Shown: positions 36,134-45,799 of the stretch, one piece after another
Numbering within the stretch: position 1 is the stretch's first letter
Layout: each line of letters begins with the position of its first letter
Source of the DNA: Cannabis sativa
Taxonomy: Eukaryota; Streptophyta; Magnoliopsida; Rosales; Cannabaceae
DNA: 64,000 nucleotides
Assembly (NCBI RefSeq): GCF_029168945.1
Contig: NC_083609.1
Span: forward strand, 23,185,501 to 23,249,500
Reading direction: 5' to 3'
Notes under the pieces: generated by a model
What the model was told of the DNA's origin: nothing
Seen by the model: only the letters and a program-made list of their open reading frames with translations
Databases searched by the model: none
Translations under genes and position numbers: made by a program

Positions 36134-36733
36134 GCAAAAAGTGGTATTTGTGAAAAATAGATAAAATAGTTGAGAAAAATGGCAAAAACCAAACTAATGT
36201 GGGGCCCAATATGTGGTCGGCCACTTAGTGTCAATTTTGCTCTATTTTTATCAATTTTTTATTCCAAATAATTCAACCCTAACCCTATTGGAAATTAGTA
36301 TAAAAGGAAGGCTATGGTCTCATTATCCAACTAATGCCTCCAAAGCTAAAAACCTAGTTTTCTCTCTAGGTTTGTGAGACCTCTTCCTTTCTTCTCTTAA
36401 TTTCGAAATCCATTGTCTTCACAAACCAAAATTCAGCCATTAGTGATTGAGTGCATGCCCACACATATCAAGTAAGTCCTCAATCATAGTGTGTAAGACT
36501 GTGAAGAATCCAAACACAAGGAAGGAGTTTCGGGCTCAGATCTTGGTGATATTCTGCTACAGAAAGGATACAAGGGTTAGAGATCTGAGCGGAAGGAGTC
36601 ATTTAATTCCGCTGCAACCACTGTAAGGTTTCTCATACCTTTTATGTGTTTACTTTCATCGTTTTAGAAATTCATATTATGTTAAAAACATACTTGTTAG
36701 TAAATCTAGATCCTGGTAAAATATATTCCAACA
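36134..36733 (+). mobile_element. Family-L 3' LTR fragment (last third)
   Basis: Matches 20662-21160 almost base for base and then supplies the LTR end missing there (to ATATATTCCAACA). The first 1.27 kb of the LTR is absent. Followed by the TSD TGGTG. Confidence 0.87.
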
Positions 36734-36738
36734 TGGTG
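36734..36738. repeat. Target-site duplication TGGTG, right copy
   Basis: Partner of 19393-19397. Confidence 0.85.
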
Positions 36739-36963
36739 TAGATGAGAGGACTCTGATTAACCTCTCTTAGGTCGATTCTTAACAAGCTGCTCTAAACTCG
36801 GTTTCGGACTTAGTGGAGCAATTGCATGAGCAAGGCTCCTGGCTTCTTGCCAATAGTGAAGCCCTGATTGGTGCTAGGGCTGAGAACATTCCGTTGCAGC
36901 GATTAGTTAGCACTAAACCTCCACACATCATAGCTCAAAGATGTTTCACCAACATCTTTGGAG
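36739..36963 (+). pseudogene. Transposase_28-type antisense ORF, middle part
   Basis: With the 17.3-kb nest removed, the frame of 19187-19397 continues here (ATT GGT GTA GAT GAG AGG). It runs through two stops (TAG and TAA) to LVEQLHEQGSWLLANSEALI, then IIAQRCFTNIFG. A GTAAGT donor follows at 36964. Recovery of a shared frame across the TSD is good evidence that the two pieces were one gene. No separate function can be assigned. Confidence 0.65.
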
Positions 36964-38885
36964 TAAGTAGTTTGTCTTGTTTCCTTCTGGCTTAACTGTT
37001 GGGCTTTGTGCCCTAAATAAAACTCCATTTCAATGTAATCTTTATCATTTAATTATCAATAAAGAGGCAGAAGTATTTTCATCACTTATTTAATGTGTCA
37101 TTTGGTTCATGTTATCATTTATATGTTTATTTGATTTATAAATTCTTATCACATTGATATTCTTGTTTATTGTGTCGTCTGCACAGTGAAAAGTAATCAA
37201 GACTATGTGATTAAATATATATTCCTAGATTTATCAGTACACAGGGTTTAATTGATATGATAATCTACAACGTAGTTTACTTGCACCCTGGATAAGTGCT
37301 ATGTCCTTTCCAGGGTATTGGTTAAAGTAAAGCTTGGGTTGGATGCATGGAGTATGCATTGGAAGGGACCGATATTGAACTTGGATTAGATATGATAAAT
37401 TTACCGTAATATCTATTCAATTCAATATCACCTAGTTGATCCTAGATCAAATGATCTTAATCCTGACATGGTTAGGTTCGATCTCAAGAGTATTATTCAT
37501 GTTCTTTGATTTGTTAGTTAAGCCTACTTTTTGGTCAGGGTGATACGTATATTTTGGGAACATGGTAGTTCAATTGAGTGGGAGCGCTAATCATAGATAT
37601 AGAATCTATAGCTTCTTTCTGGACATAGAAGTGAAATGATGATTTCCTTTGAGCTTGGCTAAACAGAGATAAATGGTTGAGTACTCATTTTAGTGATTAT
37701 GTTAGTTCACTGAAATATCATGTATAGGTGGCTAAGTGTTTTAAGGATAAAATACATTGAAGGGTGTTACGGTAAATTAATCCCTATGCAATGTAGATCA
37801 TCTATAGAGGATCATTGATTATTGGGATTATAACAATGTATAATTAATAGCGTAGCTATATCATGGAACATATAGAGTGTTCTACATAACTGAGAGTGCA
37901 ATTCCAAGTTCTATGGTGGATGCAATGAGGAATTAATAAGTTAGTGGATTTACTTGGTAAATTCTAGATCTGCTTATTGGAAGCTTAGATATATAGGCCC
38001 ATGGTCCCCATACTAGTTGAGACAATAATACTTGTAAGACTCTGTTAATTGATTTTAATTAATCAATTATAATTCTAAAATTAGACTATGTCTAGTTTAT
38101 GAATTTTCACTAAGCTAGGGCTTAATTGTGAAGAAAAGAGATTCTAGGGTTTATTTGTTAATTAAGAGACTTTATTAAGTCTAATTAATAAATACATTAA
38201 ATGACAATATTAATTATTAAATAATTAGATTTGACATTTAAGTTGTTAAATTGGAAAAATGGTATTTTTGAAAAAATAAGATGAATAATTGGAAAAATTG
38301 CAAAATTGCAAAGTGGGGCCCACTATCCATGGCCGGCCACTTGGGGAGCAATTTACCATTTTATTTTTTCATTATTTTAATGCCAAATAAATCTAACCTA
38401 ACTCTAAGTGGTTTCCTATAAATAGGTAGTGATGGCCTCAAAGGAAAAGATGATGCAAACTCTTTCCTTTAGTAAATTTTGAGCCACCTTCTCTCTACCT
38501 AATTCGAAACCCTCTCTCTCTTTCTCTCTTCAAAACCGAAAGCCTAGAGTGAATAGAGTAAGTGCCCACACACATCAAGTGGTACTCAATCATAGTGTGT
38601 AAGGCTGTGAAGAATCCAGTTTCAAGAGAAGGAGATTCAGACTCAGATCTTGGTGATACTCTGCTACAAACATGATACAAGGGTTAGAGATCTGAGTGAA
38701 AGGAGACATTAAATTCTGCTGCAACCGTTGTAAGGTTTCTGAAACTTTATATGTGTTTATTTCATATCGTTTTAGAAGTTCATATTTAGGATGTTTAAAA
38801 ACATACTTGTTAGTAAATTTAGGTCCTGGTAAAATAATTCCAACATTAACTTCTTTTATTGTATCATCACCTAACATTGTTTCTT
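36964..38885 (+). other. Intron of the antisense gene, hosting a solo LTR
   Basis: Donor GTAAGTAGTTTG at 36964 and acceptor TTTGTCTTCAG near 38885. Without the LTR the intron is about 70 bp, a normal plant length. The exons on either side do not join in an open frame at exactly these sites, so either a small indel occurred or the true sites differ by a few bases. Confidence 0.5.
36997..38845 (+). mobile_element. Solo LTR of family L with intact TSD
   Basis: 1849 bp from TGTTGGGCTTTGTGCC to AATTCCAACA, flanked by TTAAC at 36992-36996 and 38846-38850. No internal sequence, so it arose by recombination between the LTRs of a full element. A TATA box CTATAAATAGG is near 38408. Confidence 0.93.
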
Positions 38886-39604
38886 TTGTCTTCAGGATTG
38901 TGTCAGTTATGCATACACCATGGATTAACGAAGACAAGAAGGTGGTGGAGCTGGCTGAGAAACTTGGAGTTGCTGAAGATCAAGTTGCTGCTGCTGAAGG
39001 CCAGGTGACTACCTTGAAGGAAAAAGTTGCTTCTCTTGAAGAGGAGGTGACCAACCTCAAAGATGCAACCAAAAGTTCCAAGTCTTGTGAGAGCACTATG
39101 AAGAACTTGGCATCTTCTTGGAAGAATGCTTTTGACCTTAAAGAGTCTTCACGTGATGCTTTGAAGAAGCAAACTATTGTGGCTGACCACTTGAGAGACC
39201 AGATTAAGTCCTTGGAGAATAAGGTGACTACTCTTGAGAAACAGGTTATGTTTGATGTCTCTTTCTACAATGATTTGTGCTTCAACGCCATTTACATTGC
39301 TTGGGTCACCAATGGTAGGAACCAGTCATTCAATTAGATTGGTTTTCCTGGCAATGAGGTGCCAGCCTTCTTCGAGTGGTGTTAGAGATGTTTTACTGTT
39401 GAATCTTTTGAAGATGCTGGCTTTACTGTAAATGTTGGCGAACCGACTGTCAGAGAAACTTCAAGAGTTGAAGGCTACAATCTTGAGCACCCCGACATTC
39501 CTCCTTCTGTTAGTGAGGTGCCTCTTGTTGAGAGTGAAGAGACTCTTGTTGATGTGACAGGGTCTAAGAACTTCTCTGAGTCCATTATTCTTTTCTGTTT
39601 TTAG
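38886..39604 (+). pseudogene. Transposase_28-type antisense ORF, coiled-coil C-terminal part
   Basis: Open from MHTPWINEDKKVVELAEK through about 130 residues of heptad-like sequence (AEDQVAAAEGQVTTLKEKVA, SLEEEVTNLKDATK, KSLENKVTTLEKQV), a long coiled coil. After two stops (TAG about 39335 and about 39383) the same frame stays open through an acidic tail (VPLVESEETLVDV) to TAG at 39602-39604. A poly-A-like AATAAAA follows at about 39718. A Transposase_28 domain followed by a coiled coil is the usual plan of these plant genes, as I recall them. Confidence 0.65.
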
Positions 39605-40521
39605 CATTTAGCTTTAGTGTGTTAGTTGGCCATTCTCGGGCGGCCTTTCAGAGTGGATAAGACTTAGTAGAATGTGATTAGAATTTTGTTTTAGTTAAAT
39701 CAGAAATTATTTCAAACTTAATAAAACTTTTATTCCAATACTTATATTTTTTTTTTTGCTCTACTTTATCTATTACCGCTTGATCATTTAACACCTGCAC
39801 AATACACCATGTCTTAAAAAACTTAATTACTGGCTGTAATGTCACCGTTTTCTTAAAGTCATCATTACCACGAGAGTACTTACACAGACGTGCAAATTTT
39901 TTTTGAATGCTCGTGTAACATATGGCTCTCGTATACTATAACATAATATATGTGCAACCCAAGTTATCAAAGATGTGCCTTCATTGGTCACTTGCCATAC
40001 CAAATCTCCCTGGGCCTTCTTGATCATGACTCTTGAGTGGTGCTACACGTGTGAGAACTCTCCACATATCCGAGGATTTATGGGTGGCGGTGTTTACTCA
40101 ATTAAGAAATAAGTAAAGTTATCTCAAGACAAACTCAAAAGCTTTACTCAGCGCTTGGAGAGGGTGGTCAAGTCTGTGAGTTGTAATTGTTTAATTTAAA
40201 TGAAGTACCAAAAAAAACTTTATTTATGCTTTTTCTCATTAAATTAAGTACAATTACATCCCTGTGAGCTAAGTTAAAAAAAAAGAGAATACACTATGAT
40301 GTAGTAGATGAATAATTTCTTCTTCATCCAAGCTTAGCTGAAGTGATCCCCACTATGCTAATGCCATGTTTGACTTTTAGCATAGGAGACATACGTTAGC
40401 AATGGACCCCTTAACCTAGGGATAACTTCATTGCATCCCATTTGTTAAGTGGCAATCGATTCACTTACAAGGAGTAAGGTGAATCTCACTATGAAGCAAG
40501 TTGTTTTGGAGACAGCTGATT
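39605..40521. other. Spacer between convergent genes
   Basis: Lies between the 3' end of the antisense ORF (plus) and the 3' end of gypsy pol (minus). Contains AATAAAA at about 39718, AT-rich sequence and no frame of note. Confidence 0.5.
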
Positions 40522-41815
40522 TTATTGGTAGTTTCGTAATAGATGCACCCCTTTCCAAAACCTTGGTACCGGCACTAGATTCAAGTTGTAGTCATAGTGT
40601 GCCAACTTGTAAGTTTTGAGTTCAAGTGCTTCAACCACGACATATGGTCCTTCCCAATTAGGCCTGAGTACTCCTGCTACTACATCTTTTGTATTCAAGA
40701 ATACCTGTTGTAACACCATGTCTTTAGGCTTAAATTTCCTATCTTTAACCTTGGATTTGTAGTGTTTTGTGACCCTTTATTGATACGACGCCTTTCTAAG
40801 CTTAGACCTTTCTCTGATCTCTTCAATTCCATCTAGGAATTTAGCCAGCAGCTGATGATTAGTTTTTTGGTTGTATGTAAGTCTTCGATGGGATGGAGGT
40901 GTGAGCTCTACGGGTATCATGGCTTCATACTCGTAGGTTAGATCGAAGGGAGTCTGACCGATTGTTGTCTTTTCTATTGTTCAATGGGCCTATAGTACTT
41001 TAAGAAGTTGTTCAGGCCAATTCTCTTTTGCTTGCTCTAGGCATTTCTTTAGCGTATCCTTAAGAGTTTTGTCGACTGCTTCCATTTGTCCATTAGCTTG
41101 TGGATAGGCAACTGCTGAGAAACTCTTAATGATTCCATGTCTGATACAGAAATCAATAAAGAGGTCAATGTTAAACTGTGTTCCATTGTTTGACACTATC
41201 TTCTGTGGGAGTCCAAATTGACAGATGATGTTCTTGACCACGAACTTGAGAACTTTCTTCGATGTGATGGTAGCTAAGAGCTCTGCTTCGACCCATTTTG
41301 TGAAGTAATCAACTACCACTACGGTATATTAAACTGTGCCTTTCCCCTTAGGTAATGAGCCTATGAGGTTGATCCCCCAAACAGTAAATAGCCAGGGTGT
41401 TTGCATACTCTTGAGTTCATTTAGAGCAGCTCTAGGTATTTTGGAGAACTTCTGGCATTTTCTCACTTTTTGATGTAGTCCATTGAGTCTTCAGTCATTA
41501 TCGGCCAAACGTACCCCTGTCTTAAGATCTTCTTTGAAAGGCTTTGCCCCCAGTATGGTAGCCACAAAAGCCCTCATGTACCTCGACCATGAGGAGTTCA
41601 GCTTCTTCCTTCGTGATACACCTAAGAGTGGCATTAAGAAGCTTCTTTTGTACATTACTCTGTCCATGATGATGAAGTGAGCTACTTTTCTCATAAATCT
41701 CTTAGTTTCGTTCCAGTCAGTTGGAATAATACCTTGTTCTAAATACAATGCAATTGGGGTCATCCATGATGGAGTGTTGTCAACCATTAGTATAGGCTCT
41801 GAGTCTTCATTAATA
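40522..41815 (-). pseudogene. pol: Ty3/gypsy pol end (RNase H linker, integrase), Tat-like
   Basis: Minus strand. 41787-41491 reads MVDNTPSWMTPIALYLEQG, then DWNETKRFMRKVAHFIIMD, then VMYKRSFLMPLL, the RNase H-integrase linker typical of the Tat/Ogre lineage. The integrase core follows: WGINLIGSLPKGKG (about 41370), VDYFTKWVEAE (about 41310), VSNNGTQF (about 41195) and PQANGQMEAVDKTLK (about 41080). The second catalytic Asp (normally SDNGTQF) is Asn; the first Asp and the Glu are kept. The C-terminal domain (LRPNWEGPYVV, about 40660) ends at 40522. Stops at about 41330 and 40980 show it is dead. RT lies upstream, beyond the LTR fragment at 41816, and is not seen. Confidence 0.85.
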
Positions 41816-42053
41816 CTCCATTTATTTACTTGAAATATTTTTATTCCACAAATAGCTCATATTACATTCACACATGCTATATAATTCTCCGTAATTAATA
41901 AATTACGCTTATTTATTCACTTAAAACAGATTTAAAATTCATGTTGAAATAGATTAGTAGGATCATTATCCCACTTATTACTTGATTAGCCCATAATAAA
42001 AATATAAATCCTAATTATTTAGCATTAGGCTTATTGGGATATTACACGCAGAA
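41816..42053 (-). mobile_element. LTR fragment, TGTAAT-class
   Basis: On the minus strand it begins TGTAATATCCCAATAAGCCT at 42053 and stays AT-rich until it breaks off near 41816. The start resembles the TGTAATACCC start of the 6434-8833 and 15431-17677 LTRs. It separates the gypsy integrase block from the coding-like stretch to its right. Confidence 0.5.
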
Positions 42054-42054
42054 T

Positions 42055-42290
42055 CATCAACCTCATTCTTCCTCTTGCTCTCCAATGGAGTTGACTCATC
42101 CTCATCGTCCACGTACACAACCTCTAGATCTGAAGCTCATTTTGTGCTTGGACCTTTGTGAGTCATAATGACCCTTGAGAAGTCAGCATGCAGAACAATA
42201 TTTCCTTCTACAGGGCTTAGTGCATCCAAGGAAGCGAAGATGACATCCATTGGCTTAGTTGTAGATAGAAATGGAAAAACATGAGGAACA
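42055..42290 (-). pseudogene. Coding-like remnant upstream of the gypsy pol block
   Basis: A minus-strand frame of about 78 codons with one TGA: PMDVIFASLDALSPVEGN, then VLHADFSRVIMTHKGPSTK, stop, then LEVVYVDDEDESTPLESKRK. It is in line with the gypsy pol fragment and less AT-rich than the flanks. I do not recognise a domain; it is probably more of the same gypsy polyprotein. Confidence 0.35.
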
Positions 42291-43049
42291 CTTATAAAAA
42301 ATCATAAAGATAAAGACATGCAGAAAGAACTTATCCTTCCAGAAGGCCTAATTCTTCCCTAGCAAGCTCATAAATAATGTTGCTAGTGTCGTCATCTAGG
42401 GAAATATATAATTCATAAGATGAATTGAGAAAGAATTAATTTCTAAGAGAAATAATTCTTGAGTGAAAAATATTAGTTTTGTATAAATAAATTAATATTT
42501 TGTATAATTATATCAATTATAAATTGAATAATTAAAATAGAATTTAACCATTTAATTTTATTAGATAAAATTATATTAATTAGTTTTTTATAATATTGTT
42601 GTTAAATAATATTATGAGAGAGAAGCTTATTATTTTAGTAGAAAATAATAATTATTTAATCTAAATTAAATAAGAGATTAATGAGAATTAACTAATTATT
42701 ATTTATTGTAAATAAGAAATTTTATTTAAAATACAAAACTGAGAAATCAATTTTGGGCTCTAAAATATGGCCTACTACTATAGAGTGACTCATAAGACCC
42801 AATTGATATTGTTTTGATTATTTTATCAATTAAACAAATTTTAAATAAAATAAAGATTATCTTTTAATTATTTGAATTAAATATTTTATTGGATAAGATA
42901 TTTATAAGTAAAGATAATATAAGATAATAAAGAATTAATTGAATTTGGATATTAAGTTACTGATATTATATTTGAATTTGTTTTTGAAATTAAATATAAT
43001 ATATCGTTTTTATTTTAAAGGATTAAATATACAATTATAAAATACTATA
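42291..43049. other. AT-rich sequence, nothing recognised
   Basis: Runs of A/T with no coding signal or shared repeat. It ends at the Helitron start. Confidence 0.5.
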
Positions 43050-43559
43050 TCTTTATATATTAAAAGTGGCTATCTAACGACATTTCTTGGTTTAACAGAA
43101 TATACTTTAAAAATAAAAGAATATTCTGTTAAATTTAACGATAGGGTTGATCCTCCCATTAACTTTCAAAAATATATAAATAAAATTAAACTCTCAAAAC
43201 CCTAACTCATTTACACCGTGCGACAAGAGTCAAGACCTTGGCCGAGGACAACGATTCTCAGGCTTACAGAACTTATATATGTTATTATATGAAATTTTTT
43301 GCTATTAGTAAAGGATTTTTAATCGGTATTAATTACTCCCATATTTATTAACTGCATTATCTCATACTTTTACCAATAACAATATGATTCCAACTCTTTC
43401 TTATAATATTTTTGTTCTCTTTTTTTGAAAATTCTTGTAGATTCTTGTTCGTCATTTTAACAAACGTTGATCAATCTTGATGAGTTTTGTAAATATGTCG
43501 ATTACTGCAGCATTGTGACTCATCTTCCCCAATCTGAATCGCGAGTGTGGTTCACTCAC

Positions 43560-43668
43560 ATAGACGATGCCCATCGACTCTCTTTGCCTCATCAAATATT
43601 GGCGCAAAGACTGGTGCCCATGGTGGAGCCTTTCCCTTTTTATCATCGAAGTCAGATTTTCTGCCCAT
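43560..43668 (-). pseudogene. Possible captured first exon, unknown gene
   Basis: A minus-strand ATG (43668) opens 36 codons: MGRKSDFDDKKGKAPPWAP, then VFAPIFDEAKRVDGHRL. It then meets a consensus donor GTGAGT (43559-43554). The composition is gene-like. I do not recognise the family. Chance is possible at this length. Confidence 0.35.
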
Positions 43669-43719
43669 ATAACATCAATGAGAAACACTACACAGACTCC
43701 ATAATTTGGTTCTCTAATA

Positions 43720-43954
43720 GCCAACGAAGAAGGAAGAGCCACAGACACTGAGAAGCAGAAGCTTCTCATCAGTCAACACATGGGAGAAACACTTCACCGC
43801 CGGCAAAATCGTTCGCGATATGATCATCGACGTCTCCGACGGTCTCGCTATTCCATTCACCTTGGCTGCTGGTTTATCCGGTGCCAATGCCACATCATCC
43901 ATCGTCCTCACTACCGGTATCACTGAAGTTGCCACCGGCGCTATCAACTATGGG
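43720..43954 (+). pseudogene. Vacuolar iron transporter (VIT1-like) exon 1, captured and broken
   Basis: Codons 43720-43780 read ANEEGRATDTEKQKLLISQH. After a 1-nt shift, the next part reads EKHFTAGKIVRDMIIDVSDG, then LAIPFTLAAGLSGANATSS, then IVLTTGITEVATGAINYG. This is the cytosolic start and first two membrane helices of plant VIT1/CCC1 family Fe2+/Mn2+-H+ antiporters of the vacuole. The conserved Asp of VSDG is kept; the Met of the usual AISMG motif, a metal-site residue in this family as I recall, is replaced (INYG). It ends at GTACTA, the expected position of the first intron, so genomic rather than cDNA sequence was captured. The start codon, the frame and all later exons are missing. 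Confidence 0.82.
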
Positions 43955-44750
43955 TACTATCCATTTTTTTCAAATCGATTAAATTAATTAATAAATTAGA
44001 TTCGAATGGATTGAAATTTATTGCCAAACCGATTCATTGAACTTGTTCCTGAATTTGATGATGATCACATTTTTTCATTGCATTTTTCGATTAATTAACC
44101 AAATGAAAGAAAGAAAGAGAAGGCGTGTGAATTTTATTGTGATACGATTGGTGTATTGGTTATTGTGCTGTGCAGATACCTACCTGATCACTATTTGATT
44201 TTGGTTTTATCCATTCTTTTATATTTTACAACAAAAAATATTTATATCTAAATTTTTTATTCATTAGGTTTGATTTTGGACTCCTGTTCAGATTGTTTGA
44301 TTTTTTTTCTTGTTAGATTTTATAACACTAAAAAAAATTATATTCCAAGATACATTTTTTATTTTAAAATAGATTGTTCAGATTTTTTAGTTTTTTCATT
44401 AAAATTTGTTTTCTAATTTTGATATTTGTTGTTAAATTTTAAATTTGATTTTAAAAATTCGTACATTTGTACTTTTTAATTATCAAAACACAAGATATCA
44501 ATTTTTTTAAGAGAAAACTATCAGTTTGCGAAAAAAAAAATATCAACACTTTACACATTATTTTACTTATAATTTCATAAATTCACTATTATTGTGTTTA
44601 ATATATTTTACTAACATTTTTTACTTTAATTTTTATTTTTTTTAAACTACTATTATGTATTCTACAATTATCCACCTATATTAAACATTATTATTTTAAA
44701 ATTATATATGACATTTAACCAAAAAAAAAACTAACATAAAATAAAATAAT
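43955..44750 (+). other. AT-rich interior of the Helitron, partly intron-like
   Basis: No coding signal. The first few hundred bases may be the captured first intron of the transporter gene. Poly-A/T runs dominate. Confidence 0.4.
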
Positions 44751-44850
44751 GTATACGTGACTTTGGCACGTAACATTTATCTAGTATAAATATATTAGCA
44801 ATACATAATAACAACAAATTAGAGAAATACAGTTGAAAAAATATAGAGAG

Positions 44851-44852
<2 letters not shown>

Positions 44853-44947
<95 letters not shown>
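44853..44947. repeat. (CT)n microsatellite, 95 bp
   Basis: Uninterrupted CT dinucleotides, preceded by AGAGAGCTT. Confidence 0.97.
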
Positions 44948-44948
<1 letters not shown>

Positions 44949-45265
44949 GTTTAGTGAGATTCTCTTTCTTATCTCATAATCATAGTTTCTCATGAGTTAA
45001 GTAGATACTGTGATAGAAATTCTTTTTTATAAGCCCACTCTTATTTTGAGTGTTGATGTTGGTCTAAAAGACTATGGTGTGAAGTCTTCATTATTGTTCA
45101 TAGCAATGGATTGGATAATTGATATTTGTTAACGAGAAGAATCGAGGATCCCCTGATACGCTACAAGAATTTTGTTTAATTTTCATGTAGTTTAAATTAA
45201 TTTTGTAATAAAATCTGTTTCCGCTTTTCTAACTCTATTATGTAACATAAAAATCAATAATTATT
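44948..45265. other. LTR U5-like unassigned sequence
   Basis: Sequence such as GAGGATCCCCTGATACGCTA followed by AATAAAATCTGTTTCCGCTT resembles a copia R/U5 end, but I find no partner LTR, TSD or gag/pol next to it. Confidence 0.25.
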
Positions 45266-45269
45266 TACT

Positions 45270-45600
45270 TAAAAGGTGAAGACTGGTGGGAGTACTCGGC
45301 TACTCCTGATAGTAGCTGGTACTAGAGGCAAGTGGTAAAGGCAAAAGATGTAATCAAAACAAAAATTGTAAGGCATCTTTTTGAAAAGGATTCATTCTCC
45401 ATGGCAAACACTCATAAGGTATTTTTTTCTTCTCAGCAGGATCAGTTTGCTTTTGCTGACATCTGCAACCGGTTGTGTATATAGACTAATCAAGTTTGGG
45501 TTAGACTTGGATATGTGTTGTTGTATCTGTGGCATGAGTACAGATGAGTCTCACAATCATCTCTTTTTCTGTTGTCATTCATTTTAGTGCTCAGTGTGTA
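45270..45600 (+). pseudogene. LINE ORF2 3' fragment (zf-RVT)
   Basis: Remnant around DWWEYSATPDSSWY (about 45280) and a Cys/His cluster CCCICGMSTDESHNHLFFCC (45520-45580), the zinc-binding C-terminus of plant L1 reverse transcriptases. A frameshift lies between the two. Everything upstream is missing. Confidence 0.7.
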
Positions 45601-45766
45601 AGCTTCATACTGAATTGGTTGAGCATTAGAGCTATGTTTTGTCCGGCGGAAGGTATTTACAAATGGATAAAGAGAAGTAAACTGATAAAATTTTAGAAAG
45701 GTGTACATATTCTTTTATTTTTGGAAAAATAGAATTGGGACATTTAATTATACAATTAGAAAGATA

Positions 45767-45797
45767 ACTAGTTATTGAACCACGTGCTACGCACGTG
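45767..45797 (-). mobile_element. Helitron 3' terminus, minus strand
   Basis: On the minus strand a perfect hairpin (CACGTGC/GCACGTG, loop GTA; 45797-45781) is followed 9 nt later by CTAGT and then T, the complete Helitron 3' signature. The 5' partner could be the minus-type end near 56630-56662, which would make the element about 10.9 kb with LINEs nested in it. That pairing is not established. Confidence 0.7.
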
Positions 45798-45799
45798 AA

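Larger units (their letters stand above)
19398..36733 (+). mobile_element. Family-L copia element enlarged to 17.3 kb by nested insertions
   Basis: Outer plus-strand element: 5' LTR 19398-21160, leader 34223-35280, gag 35289-35591, protease region 35600-36130, 3' LTR fragment 36134-36733, TSD TGGTG. Inserted in it are a minus-strand gag-only relative (21161-31180) and a LINE (31173-34222). The last 110 bp of the 5' LTR, the primer-binding site and the start of the leader are missing, as are most of pol and the first two thirds of the 3' LTR. The two outer LTR pieces are very alike where they overlap, as expected for a pair. Confidence 0.82.
43050..44785 (+). mobile_element. Non-autonomous Helitron carrying gene fragments
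   Basis: 5' end TCTTTATATATTAAAAGTGG preceded by A. 3' end CTAGT at 44781-44785, preceded 8 nt earlier by a hairpin at 44754-44772 (stem TACGTG/CACGTA, 7-nt loop). These are the terminal signals of plant Helitrons. The 3' flanking base is A rather than the expected T. No Rep/helicase is present. The interior holds a GC-richer block (43200-43955) with a vacuolar iron transporter exon and a possible second exon. Confidence 0.72.

Noticed and set aside
43452..43769. Long minus-strand frame of 105 codons and a plus-strand one of 94 codons
   Set aside because: Not taken as genes: the plus-strand VIT1 exon overlaps the minus frame, and the ATG-to-donor exon at 43560-43668 is in a different frame from both.
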